From Apostichopus japonicus (Eukaryota; Echinodermata; Holothuroidea; Aspidochirotida; Stichopodidae): DNA of 64,000 bases. The translations under genes and the position numbers were made by a program. The notes below the pieces were generated by a model. The model made no database searches. It was not told the origin of the DNA and saw nothing but the letters and a program-made list of their open reading frames with translations. The DNA lies in assembly GCF_037975245.1 (NCBI RefSeq), contig NC_092572.1, positions 28,009,989 through 28,073,988 of the forward strand, in the 5' to 3' direction. Positions 1 to 12,300 of the stretch are shown in pieces (within the stretch, counting starts at the first letter, position 1; each line of letters begins with the position of its first letter).

Positions 1-1340
1 TATGATACTTCTGGCCTTTTAGTTGACATCATCTTCTCTTCATCACTGTATAGAAATCCAAGCTGAATTAGGAGAAAAGAGAATACCCACTGTTGTCACA
101 TATAATATATCTTTTATGTATATCTCATTTAACGATTGGTCTGTTAGTTTGATTTATTTCATATCTGGTGATTGTGGAGATCAGAGTTTGATAAAATTTA
201 CTACTTTGAGTAACATTTAAATAGCATTTAAATATATTTAGGGACAATTTATTCATCAGGTAATACTACAACTTTCTCATAAATTATAAACAATGATCCT
301 GTTGGTCAGTTACCGCAGCTTAACAGTAATTGCATTTGACAAAGGTTTTATAGTAAAGCTATTGGCACCAAAATCAATTACATTTACTCATTCCACTACT
401 TCATTTAAAAATAAAACAGATGTTACCAAGCCTGAACATGCATGATACCATCAAAAACGTTAAATATCCGGACTAATTTTGACACATGATCCCCAAAGAA
501 AGTCTTTCAGTGAAAACAGGACACTGGTAAGTATTGGTTCATAGCTAAAGTGTAAAATGGCTGTGTCACATAAATCAGGTCAAGAACCTCTTATCACATT
601 CGTTTTATAATTCAGAGCACATCAGTGGATATTAATGGGAAATACATGTACACACTGCACATCTCAAATAGAAGATAGTTATGGAAATGATGAACTGGAT
701 GTAACATTGTGTAACTTTGCACTTCTTAGTGAATCTCTTAAACTTTAGCTCTACTGATTTAGTTAGCACATATTTGGGAATAAGAAACAATACCTCAAAT
801 GCAGATTAAACCGTGCACAATGCATAACTGGCATAACATATGTATATTACTATTCTGTTGTACGTGCTTGGGTACAGCTGTTATATGTACACTACAACAG
901 TGTAGGATATGCAGAAAAAACATCCCAGCTGATACAGTTAATGATATCATGTAAGCATCTATAAAGAGTAACAAAACATATTACTTAGCAGTTGCGCCAA
1001 TATAACTTCCTGACTGTTAACATTTAACTAATATATATTATGACAATATTGGGACGGTCTTGTAAGTAGCAGTAGAAAACCAAATGATCCTAGTTTTTAA
1101 CAATGAGACCAGAAATTGATCAAACAGTGAAATAGTCGAAATCATGTTTAACCTATTTCAATGTTCCTTTTCAATTTCAATTAGGATACATTTCTTTCAT
1201 TGTTTTATGTTTTGCTTATATTTGCATAATCAGTGGAACTATGAATAATTAACACAATTCATAGTCTTAACAATGTATTGTTCTCTGTAACCAGTAGCTG
1301 AAAGGCTGGACACAACTCAATTTACATGTTGGGAATTATT
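1..1340. other. AT-rich sequence, nothing identified
   Basis: No convincing coding exon, RNA gene or repeat family was recognised here. A short open stretch near 23-220 (EIQAELGEKRIPTVVTYN) has no supporting splice sites that I trust. Confidence 0.4.
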
Positions 1341-1341
1341 A

Positions 1342-1384
1342 GTATAAATAGAAGACTTCTTTAACTTGGAGTTTCAAGATCAAG
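1342..1384 (+). promoter_or_regulatory. TATA-like element followed by a donor site
   Basis: The sequence AGTATAAATAGAAG is a near-perfect TATA box. About 35 bases further on, CAAG is followed by GTGAGTGCG, a strong donor. This could be a promoter with a very short first exon for the candidate exon at 1933-2060. Both are short motifs in AT-rich DNA, so chance occurrence is likely. Confidence 0.2.
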
Positions 1385-1932
1385 GTGAGTGCGCTTCTAG
1401 GAAAACAGTATCTGTAAAAGAGATACATTTCAAAGATTTTTTTAGTCTCACATATATAACTAGTGACTTAATAACTGCACAATGTTTTCATGAAGTGCAG
1501 TAAATAAGTGCTACAGATATTATGACAGCTGTTTACATTTTAAACCAAAGTTACATAACCACATTCATTATATCATGCAAGGATTTCACTCATGTAATTT
1601 AGTGAAATAAAATAGTTCTAGATATCTGACAAATCTATGAATATATAACATACCATACAATATGCTGATGTATGTTATGAGTACTAGTTTTGAAGCTGAA
1701 ATTGACAAAAATCCAAGAAGGAAAAAGAAACTTTTCTGCAACTATAAACTGATTTCATTGCTTTAAGACAAATCAGAATTTGTTCATTTCTTGAAAAGTT
1801 CATCAAATATAATTTTTCGTTCATATCAATTGAAGTCAGCCACTCTCAGCTCACATATAGCCTGAGATATTAGTTATTACAGTTACAATGTTTGAAATAT
1901 ACTTACTTCTACATATCATATTTACATTCCAG

Positions 1933-2060
1933 GAGAATATGTCTATGTGTTGTCAAGAACACTACAGTCACTGCTACATTCGTTCCTCCACAATAAGCGG
2001 AAACCTGGAGAACCTTCGGACAAACAGAACAGTTTGGCTGAAGATTTCTACCTCTGTTAG
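1933..2060 (+). CDS. Possible terminal exon of a convergent plus-strand gene
   Basis: After the acceptor TACATTCCAG (ending 1932) a frame reads EYVYVLSRTLQSLLHSFLHN, then KRKPGEPSDKQNSLAEDF and stops at TAG 2058-2060. An AATAAA follows at 2282-2287. The residue composition is protein-like, with an amphipathic helix and then a polar tail. I recognise no family. The rival frame over the same bases stays open longer (to 2154), so the coding frame is uncertain. If real, this gene ends about 590 bases from the end of the NLR-like gene, tail to tail. Confidence 0.3.
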
Positions 2061-2486
2061 TTGGCAAAGCACTTGCCTGGATCTAAACAATCATCGATTA
2101 TCATTTTGGATAGTGGCTACAAAGGAAGAAAAGACTTTAGTAAAATCAAGTTGATGACCAAAATGGTTGTATATGCAAACGGTCAAAAAAACTTCTTAAT
2201 ACAGATATTTTTCTTACAAAATAACTACCATAAAGAAAGCTTTCTGGCACTAAAATTTAAACAAAAAATGTCAATCCTACAAATAAATGACAAAGAACAT
2301 ATCCTCACAACAATGAGTGTTATTTTTTGTTGAGGATGCTACTCGGTGTCTTACATGAACATAGGTGGCAGCTTTGTTATTGACAGCGATGAGATATTAT
2401 AGATATTTTACCTTTTTTAAATTCGATTCCATCTGCCCACTGGCATTAATGGGAAAGTTGTGAAAGTGAGATTCTACATTGTACAG

Positions 2487-2492
2487 TTTATT
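2487..2492 (-). promoter_or_regulatory. Candidate polyadenylation signal AATAAA
   Basis: Minus-strand AATAAA about 157 nt after the stop codon of the death-domain exon. It is the nearest canonical signal on that strand. If the donor just after the stop is used, the true end would lie further downstream. Confidence 0.4.
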
Positions 2493-2648
2493 TGCTGCTT
2501 TAACGTCACAGAAGGAAATCAAGTTTACTCTAAAGGGCAAGTTGATATCTGTAGCAGAAAGTAGTTTTATAAATGGAACAGACCTGTATATATATAATTG
2601 CTAATTTACTTTTAGGTATTTATATTATTAAATAAAATACTTACCTTG

Positions 2649-2882
2649 CTAATACAGCTTCTCTCGCAGGTCTCTGCGGCCAGCTGCTTCTAAAGCCTCA
2701 CCCAGTACTCTGTATGTGGCTTGACTTCCATTTTTCTGTTTCCAAGTCAACAACATTTGATAAACAGTTTCCTTGTGTTCCTGGTTGGTACAATCTCTCT
2801 CAAGGTTACAAAGCTCTGGTTCCTTTAGTCCAAGATTTCTACCTACATTTTTCCATTCTTTTGGAATTTCCTTTGAGAGATC
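2649..2882 (-). CDS. C-terminal death domain exon (residues 1718-1794 and stop)
   Basis: The acceptor ATATTACAG is followed by DLSKEIPKEWKNVGRNLGLK and EPELCNLERD, then YQMLLTWKQKNGSQATYRVL, GEALEAAGRRDLREKL and TAG. The helix pattern, with the W-x-x-L/V-G-R-x-L-G-L start, the MLLxWxxKNG core and the LGEALExAGRRDL ending, is classical for death domains such as those of UNC5, PIDD and ankyrin. It is expected to recruit a death-domain adaptor. The stop codon is immediately followed by CAAG and then GTAAGTATT, a good donor, so an intron may lie in the 3' UTR. Confidence 0.93.
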   Translation of the reverse strand, partial: DLSKEIPKEWKNVGRNLGLKEPELCNLERDCTNQEHKETVYQMLLTWKQKNGSQATYRVLGEALEAAGRRDLREKLY

Positions 2883-3207
2883 CTGTAATATGATCAGAGC
2901 TTATGTATATTGAGTGTTACCTAAGTAGAACATGTATACACAAACTAAATCAGAGCTCTATCAGGTCCCCTGTTTAAAGTATTTAATATTTTTTGTTGAA
3001 ATGATTACTGAGTGAAGTAACATTCACATCGATTGTGTTCCATTTATTGTTTATTTACAAATTATACTATAACTGACACCTGCTGTATATCATATATAGA
3101 TATAACAGCATGATACAGAATGCAATCCCTATGGTCCTTTACACACAGTATACATGTTACCAAAATGTACAGTCCAACTTGAACAGTTAAAAATTGAAAA
3201 GTTTCAA

Positions 3208-3253
<46 letters not shown>

Positions 3254-3264
3254 CATGCAACTGC

Positions 3265-3306
<42 letters not shown>

Positions 3307-6300
3307 TATATAAACGAATGTCATCCACCGCATACCCGCATCACTTCACAAAAATAACCTGTTGGACCGTAACCAGGCCTATAGTATGACTATATAAGTT
3401 GCTTTTATATTTGACTTATAACTTGCCTTAAAATGAGAAAAATTTACTTGTGACTTGATTTGCAATAAAGTCAAATGACCTGTGATAGACTTGACCTGAT
3501 TGATGTTAGGATGGAGGAAAAGATTCTGCAGCTAGCAGTTCTGAGAAATTAGTTGATGCAGGATTATCTCAGTCACAGAAGAAGACTTGTCAAACTGTCA
3601 AACAACCAATTCAAAAAAATGAAATATTCAGGGAAATAATTTACATACACAAGATTCTGCTGTCTTGGCAAACAGTCTTTTTAGAGCATATAAACAAATT
3701 AGTGTTTTACAGTTCGTCCATACTGGCCCTTACAGCATACCTACTTTAAGGTTCAAACTCCATGGTAAGCTTGTATATATTACATCATGATTTATTTCTA
3801 CTAAACTGCTCGCCATCTACTGTATAACTGATGCTGTTCTATAACTGATTTAATAGTTACAGTTAGTTCCATTTACTAGACCAAATGTTTTCAATAGTGA
3901 GTGCAGTTTATAATGAGTTTTAACAGAGCATACCACCAAGCCATTATGAAACCGTGCAGCATGGTTGCATGTCACAGTCCTGTTCTAGCAGAGTTATGTG
4001 TTCTCATACTCAGCCCTGTTCTAGCAGAGTTATGTGTTCTCATACTCAGTCCTGTTCTAGCATAGTTATGTGTACTCATACTCAGCCCTGTTCTAGCACA
4101 CTTATGTGTACTCATACTCAGCCATGTTCTATCATAGTCATGTGTTCTCATACTCAGCCCTGTTCTAGCATAGTTATGTGTACTCATACTCAGCCCTGTT
4201 CTATCATAGTCATGTGTTCTCATACTCAGCCCTGTTCTAGCATACTTATGTGTACTCATACTCAGTCCTGTTCTACCATAGTTATGTGTAATCATACTCA
4301 GCCCTGTTCTAGCACACTTATGGGTACTCATACTCAGCCCTGTTCTATCATAGTCATGTGTACTCATTCTCAGCCCTATTCTAGCATAGTTATGTTTTCT
4401 CTTACTCAGCCCTGTTCTAGCATAGTAATGTGTTCTCATACTCAGCCCTGTGCTAGCATAGTTATGTGTAATCATACTCAGCCCTGTTCTAGCACACTTA
4501 TGTGTACTCATACTCAGCCCTGTTCTAGCATAGTTATGTGTACTCATAGTCAGCCCAGTTCTAGCATAGTTATGTGTACTCATACTCAGCCCTGTTCTAG
4601 CACACTTATGTGTACTCATACTCAGCCCTGTTCTTGCATAGTTATGCATACTCATACTCAGTCCTGTTCTAGCATAGTTATGTGTTCTCATACTCAGCCC
4701 TGTTCTAGCATAGTTATGTGTTCTCTTACTCAGCCCTGTTCTAGCATAGTTAAGTGTACTCATACTCAGCCATGTTCTAGCACATTTATGTGTACTCATA
4801 CTCAGCCCTGTTCTAGCATAGTTATGTGTACTCATACTCAGCCCTAGCTGTTCTAGCATAGTTATGCATACTCATACTCAGCCCTAGCTGTTCTAGCATA
4901 GTTATGCGTACTCATACTCAGCCCTGTTCTAGCATAGTTATGCGTACTCATACTCAGCCCTGTTCTAGCTTAGTTATGTGTTCTCATACTCAGCCCTGTT
5001 CTAGCATAGTTATGTGTACTCATACTCAGCCCTGTTCTAGCATAGTTATGTGTACTCATACTCAGCCCTGTTCTAGCATAGTTATGTGTACTCATACTCA
5101 GCCCTGTTCTAGCATAGTTATGTGTTCTCATACTCAGCCCTGTGCTAGCATAGTTATGTGTACTCATACTCAGCCCTGTTCTAGCATAGTTATGTGTACT
5201 CATACTCAGCCTTGTTCTAGCATAGTTTTGTCTACCCATACCAGTTCTCTAATAGGCCCCATGTTTAAAGATTGTATGACACAGAATTTAATGTATTGAT
5301 TACAGAATGACAAATTTCACATCATGTATTCCATATATTGTTTATTTACATCCATTGAAGCTTGACAAAGTTCGTTTATATCAAAAGCTTTTACTGACCC
5401 CTTGTGAGTATCTTGTATACTACAACATGATACAAAATGATGGATCTGCCAAGCTTTTCTCAAAAAGGAAAATAAGTTATTAACTGTTAACACTTTACCC
5501 ACAAAGTGGCATCTTCAACTGGTGAAGATTCCACAACTCTTGTATGTTGGGAAAGTCTCACATCTCTTGACTGTAATGCTGGAAAACTCCCCGAGAGAGA
5601 TGTAGCCAGTACATTCTGTGATCAGAATTATTAATATAAGTTACAATACAAAACTTCAAAAACAACAATTTTTAACTTTTGATCCACCTCCACACATCAA
5701 TAGTAGTTTTGTACAAACAATAAACAATGGACATAATAGTATGAGCTAAAGGAAGGGAATGACAAAACATAATATTTATTTGCATAACCAGTGTGTTATA
5801 CTAGATTACCATTTGTTCTTAGACCTCTTAAAACATTAAAGAATTTTGAACTTTTCTCTACATCCTAACATCAATGATGGTTGTGTACAAACAATGGACA
5901 CAGCACGAACATGATCTAGTTAAGAGTTACAAACAATCATACGACTCATTACTATTAGCTATGAACAGTAGTAAACCATGCTCAGAAGTCTTTCAAGTTA
6001 ATATGTTAGTGTAATATGTAAAAGTTATTACCTTGCTTCCACCCGTTGCCTCTATTTCCATAGGAAGTGTGTGGATTGGCATGCTTTGAGCTATTTGCTC
6101 TGTAGGCCAAGTTGGTGCAGCTACAAGTTGATTGTCACTTCTAGTTTCTCCTACTGTAAATGTAAGCAAATAGATATACTGCATATTTAGCCATGTTTGT
6201 TCTTTCTTCACAGATATCTCCTGGCCTGAGGTTGGAAACTGCCTGGTTGTGGAAACACTGGTAGCTAAACTTGTACGTACTCTTATTAAAGAATATGCTT

Positions 6301-9300
6301 CAGACAATTGGTTGTCACATGGTAGTTTCTAATAGCCGAACTGTCTTTGAGTGTAAGTGTTGGTCAAGTGGAAATGATCAATTGCACATTAAAAATCCTC
6401 CATTTCTTATATTTTACATAGTTTCTTATACTTTTAATGCATTCCACAGCTACTCACGGTTACTTTGAATGACAAAAGTATAATCAAAATGTGATATGTA
6501 GAGTATCGTTATGCACAAGGAATTTTCAATCTCGATGTCAAACAGAAATTTGTCAATGCAGCTCTTCTCTTAATGTACAAATGTACTGTATCTGTCTTCA
6601 AAATGATCAACAGTAAGTATTCATTGAATAAAGATGACGATTTTAATACAGTAACCTTTCTACTAAATATATTGGTACTAAATTGTGAATATTTCAATTC
6701 TTTGAATGACAATTTCTATTTTTCACTAAAATAAAGTAATTTTTTAAATGGTAAGGTGATACACTCTATTTCATTCCACATTTACCTTGTGACACCGTTG
6801 AAGGGTTATTATGATATTCTGGTACCATGGTATTCTGATGCTGTACATTGGAAACAGTTGGGACTTCTTGAGAAAAGCTTGGCATTGAATCAGTACTCTG
6901 AAATACAAAGATACAATCAGACTTGTTCAATGTTTTCAAACCAGTTTTTATCACTCACGCTTTGACATGACTTAATTGTTGTGAATCATTCAGTATAGAC
7001 AAGAGCTAAATATGAGTATGTAACTTAAAACAGTAATGATAAAACCAATTATATTGGTAAAGATGATACAATTTGGTATTGTATGTGGATGAAATGCAAC
7101 AATATAAAGTATGTCTTTACTTTCGTCATTCTATATGAGCCAAATTGGCAATTTGGTAGATTCAAGGTTGTTAAGTCATCGTGCAGAGTATGCAATGTTG
7201 TCAATTCCTCAAGCTCCAACATAAGATATATGTTCTGAAATGATCTAAACTCCAACATCCAACATTGTCACTGTCACTTGTGATCAGTCCTTTACAGGCT
7301 CGCTTTTTGTTTGCTATTAATATAGTTTTACAGTCAAAATAAAATTAATTTGGAAGATATTCTGAGATGACAAATAGACTGAACTTTACCTTCACAGCAG
7401 CTGTAGATTCATTAAAGCGTCTCTTCTTTGGGTGTGGGACATCTGCGGACAGTGATGGCGCAGGACTGCCTGAGAGGGATGATGATGATACGTCCTGCAG
7501 ATAAATATGTTGAAATGAGTTAGACACACAGTATGATTTTGACTAGTAAACAGATCGCCAGAATTGGGCATAAAAGTGATCCTTACTGGCCACAATTGAG
7601 AATATTTAATATAACACTGCAGACAAGGTTACAAGTTTGACCACTGGTGGATTCACAAGATATTCAAACCTTGACTCCTGTTGACCTCAAAAGACCTTTC
7701 ACCTTTGATTGTTGTACTTGAGCAAATTCAACCAAGCTTTACGTTTGGAGTGCAATTGAAAGGATACATAAGGTCAGGCACACATTATTACTGAAGTTTC
7801 CCATAGTTTGAATCCTATCAATCTGTACAGAGGTCAAAGGTCCTTTGAGGTCACCAGAGGTCAACTCATAAATACTGTAAACTCTAAAAAAAATGTGCTT
7901 ACAAGGTTTAAGATTCCAGAATGAATCCACATGAAATTATGAAACTTATCCAAGTTTTCAGAGTTACCATTCTTAAATATGTTTATACTTTGACAAATGG
8001 TGACCTTACATAAACTTTTAAATCTATAACAACACACAGAGTTCCTAAAAAAATTAACCAGAGGGAAACCCCTCCTAGTGGTTCCTTGCCTTTACATACA
8101 TTACATATTTAGCACAATAGTTTGCCAGCTAACCCTGGCTGAAGTTTGTATTGCATGTACCCAAGCTGACCTTTGACCTCCAAATAAAGCTGCAGAGAGG
8201 TTCTACTACATATGGGGAAGTCAAAGCAGAATAAGTTTCACATCTGCATTGAGACCTGACCTTCAGAAAGATAGTAGGATTTAACTTCTGCAAACCTTAT
8301 ATGTGCTTTCAGCTATACCAACTTGTGGAGCAATTTTACCTATCATTTGAGTAATGTACCATGCATATATGATCTCTTTTGAAGAAAAAATTCTCAAGAT
8401 ACAGTACTTTTAATATTTTGACATTTGGACCTCAGTTGACCCCAAATGACCTTTGACCTCCATCCAAAATAATAAGGTTCTTGTACTCACTATATGAAAG
8501 ACAAATGTGCTAAATATGAGAGCCAATAAAGTTTCCCATTGGGAGACATCATGTTTACAAGGATTCCAATTTTGACCCCTGGTGACCTTAAATGAACTGT
8601 GACCTACTCCAAGTTCTCTAAACCTTTACAATAAAAATGGATATCTTACCATGCATACATAACCTCCTCTGATATTCAGGTTCTGGAAATTTGAGATTTC
8701 ACATTTTGTCCTCTGCTGACTACAAATGACCCTTACTAAAAACAATACAATTCTTGTACCAATCATGGGGAAGCAATCTTACAATCTTGTAAAATCATGT
8801 TATGAGCTAGAGTGCCACACACACCAACCACACACCCAAACACACACATACACACGCTAACCTGACAGAATAGGTTCCTTTGCTTCCAGCAAGGAACCAA
8901 AATGGTTGATAGGGTTCAATATCTCATTCCCATAACACTATGGGTTGGGATGGGATAACAATATGTGTAGTTAAAGCACCTAACTTCAAGCGTGCATAGA
9001 TCATAGCATAATTGTTAGAACAATACATAATAGCCTAATGGCTTACAATAATGAAAATATCTGCTGTTCTTCACTGATGTGCATGCATGCACTGAGGCAG
9101 AACATATTCAATAGTTTTATAATTAAGTAAACGTGCATCTTTACCAAATAAGTCAAGGAATTCACATGGGCAGTTGATAAATGATGTCAAGTGATAATTT
9201 AACAGTAAGAGGAATCTAGAAATGTTTACAAACCTTCAACTGGACAATCAAACGTACTGGAACTTCTTGAGTAGCTTCAAAGAATAAAATGCAATCTTCT

Positions 9301-12300
9301 TCTCCAACCTTCTCAAAGACAAATGGGCACCGACAGTCCACGTTGGCTGTTACGTTTATATAAGGAATTGTCTGCAGCTGAAATTAATTGTTAGTCCTCT
9401 GATAAGGGAAGGTTCCATTATTCTAAATATGTAAAACTCAAATATTTCTTATTCTAAAGTGACAGTTATATTTGTGCTTCCCTCAACTATACCAGCTTGC
9501 AAAGAGAGACATTGGAAAGTGACTAAATTTTTCAGACTATCAAGTTTCAAACACAATGTTCTCTTTTTTGTTACACAGATAACAAACTGACTTGAGATAC
9601 TACTGTTTGTCCTCTTAAAATATGGGAGCCTTTCTGTAACTATCAAATTAAATACTGCCTTTGGAGGGAAAATGGTTTAGCTTCACTTTGAAATATATGC
9701 CCTTCGCCTCATTTCCTACCCTCACAGACCCCAAATATGTGCAGACAATTGTTTTCATTGACAGAATCTATCCAGTATCCACTGCATTGCAATAGATGTA
9801 GATCAACTGAGTCACAGATTGAATCAAGTCAATTCCTAAGAAAGATTTTTCACAATTAAAATCCTTTTAAAATAATTTCCATTTAACTGACATCAAACTG
9901 GGGCACAGTTTGAGCACTGGGCTTAACTTATCTACCAACAATGCTTTGGAACAATGTGATAAATGTTTTACCCTAGGAGGAATTATGTACAGGTACTGTA
10001 ATCAGTGTCTTCAGTGCTTCTTTCTGTAACATGCACAAAATAAAAACTGAAATATTCTGCTGTATTGAATATTGTGCCACCTTCCAGTGACATGCAAAAC
10101 ATGGGGGGGGGGGGATCACTGTTTAAATCAAGGTTGCTGAAACTATGAACAAGCATCTATCATATAGGCAGGTTTGAAGAATGCTTCGTTTTGGTTGCTC
10201 ATAGCTTCATATGACCTTTGACCTTACATTTGTGATCATTGCTACTTGGCATCATGATATTCATGCCAAATAAAAAGGTTCATTTGAAAAATATTTCACT
10301 TTTCTGTAATTACTTCCTGAAACATCCTTTGACTTCTTATCCTTAAAACACGTTTGTGCCCATTCATCAACCGACCACGTAAACTTCAAACTTAAACGAT
10401 CAGAATAACACCCTAGGAGGAGAAGCATTTTATAGGTTTTCATCTTCGGACTTGCCTTAACCCTTCATCAGGTTTGAGCAAATGGCCTGAAAGCAACAAC
10501 TTTCAAAATTTTGACAGACAGATGGATGCAAATTGCTATGGCATTAGCTCCATTGTATGGCCATGCCAAATGAGCTTAAAACAATGCAAGCCATGAAAAC
10601 CAACACAACATTTCTCTTTGGATTTAAAAACATTTTACAGAATTATTTCCAAATCCAGAGTTAAGAGTGAGACAGCATGATACATGTAAATATTCCATAA
10701 CATACAGTACTTCATGATCATAATTCTATGTGGAAAGCATGAAGACTTTAAACAACATTAAAATAAGATTTAAAAAACACAGACTGGTTGGTTAAGAATG
10801 CAGTCATTCCAAAGCACACATGAATGTTAACCTGTGTTCATTCATACTTAGTAAAGATTCCTAAATCCTATTGGTCCATTCAGGTCAGCTGACCGTGGTT
10901 AATCCTGTGAGTAACGCACGGTAAAATTACGGGGTATCACTTTAATAAATCTTTGGTTATATGTAACCAAAAATGTTTTGTTTTATGATTTTTCCCCAAC
11001 ACAAATGGTAGTGAATGAATGAACGGGGTTAATCAACGGTCTAACGTGCGTTACTCACATGATTAATGCACTCCAGGTGTTAATGCTATCGCTGGATGCA
11101 CTCGGGCTCCGTCCTCGTGCATCGCTTGCATTATCCCCCGATCGTGCATTAATCCTGTGAGTAACGCACGCTAGACCGTTGATTAACCCCTTATTAATTG
11201 GTCAACATGATAGAAATCAAAGATCATTACCTTGACTTCTTCCTCTCCTGTATATTTCCAGGACATTGGCTTTACCTCCTTAAATAGTATCTTCAAAGGC
11301 AAGTTTCCCTCTTTACGGAATAGGAACGGAATTTCTTCCAAAATTACCAAATTATTCTTGATGGAAAACAAACAAAGTATTCATAAAACAAACAGATATG
11401 CATGTGTGTGAAATCAACATGCTTAGACCTAGTACTTGTGATTCAATCTCTATTAAATGTCATCCCTACTTGATATTATTATGACATTGATGCTGGTTAA
11501 CAAGTTTTTCTATGTTATGAGGTGAAAGCAGATTAGCCCATATACCTTGAGGCCTATCTGTATAGGTAAGCACATTATTTACATTAAACAACTTCACAAT
11601 ATGTTGCATGCAGTGAGTGTACACTTCATTATGGAACTTCATTATCATTATTATTATCATTATGAAGCAAAATCCAATATCTTGTAAGAAATATAAAATC
11701 TTGTTATCTACCTGGAGGAAAATTCTCTAATATTGTGATCTTTGTGCATGCACATACTGTGGCTGATTTCACCATTAAAGATGCTTCTCTTCCAGGTAAT
11801 CAAAAGAGCTCAACCCCCCCCCCCCCCCACATAAATAACATTGCAAATAACTTGAACCATGTGTTAGAGGCTTTATTGTATCACTGTTTAATTTAAATAT
11901 TTAACACCATTCCATTACAAATTGATGTATCTAATAATTTATTACAACAATGATTATCCTTTACTTTGACTCACCGGTCTTTCACCTGGCAGTTTAGGGT
12001 AGAAGCCAACATGTATGGGTATTATTTTAGAAAGAGGGTTCAGGTTACGAGCAGCATAGACTTGGATCTTCTTAAATTCAACAATTTTGCCATCAATCTC
12101 ACATGTCTCCCAGGAAAAGCTTTCAATCCAGATTACACAGTTTGTGTCATTCAGCTGATACAAAACATTAGGTTTTGGTCTCCACATTGGCTTACAACCT
12201 GAATCAAAACAAAAGACAGCAGGAGCCTGAAAAGTTGACACTGTCATTTCTTATTTTCCTTTCTTTTCAAGCACACACTTTACAGATAATGCAGAAGTTC

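Noticed and set aside
3062-3357. Tyr/Ile-rich open frames
   Set aside because: Products of the (TA)n microsatellite.
3954-4859. Two overlapping open frames of almost 300 codons on opposite strands
   Set aside because: Both are made entirely of the 36-bp minisatellite, whose period is divisible by three. They have no leader, domains or splice context.
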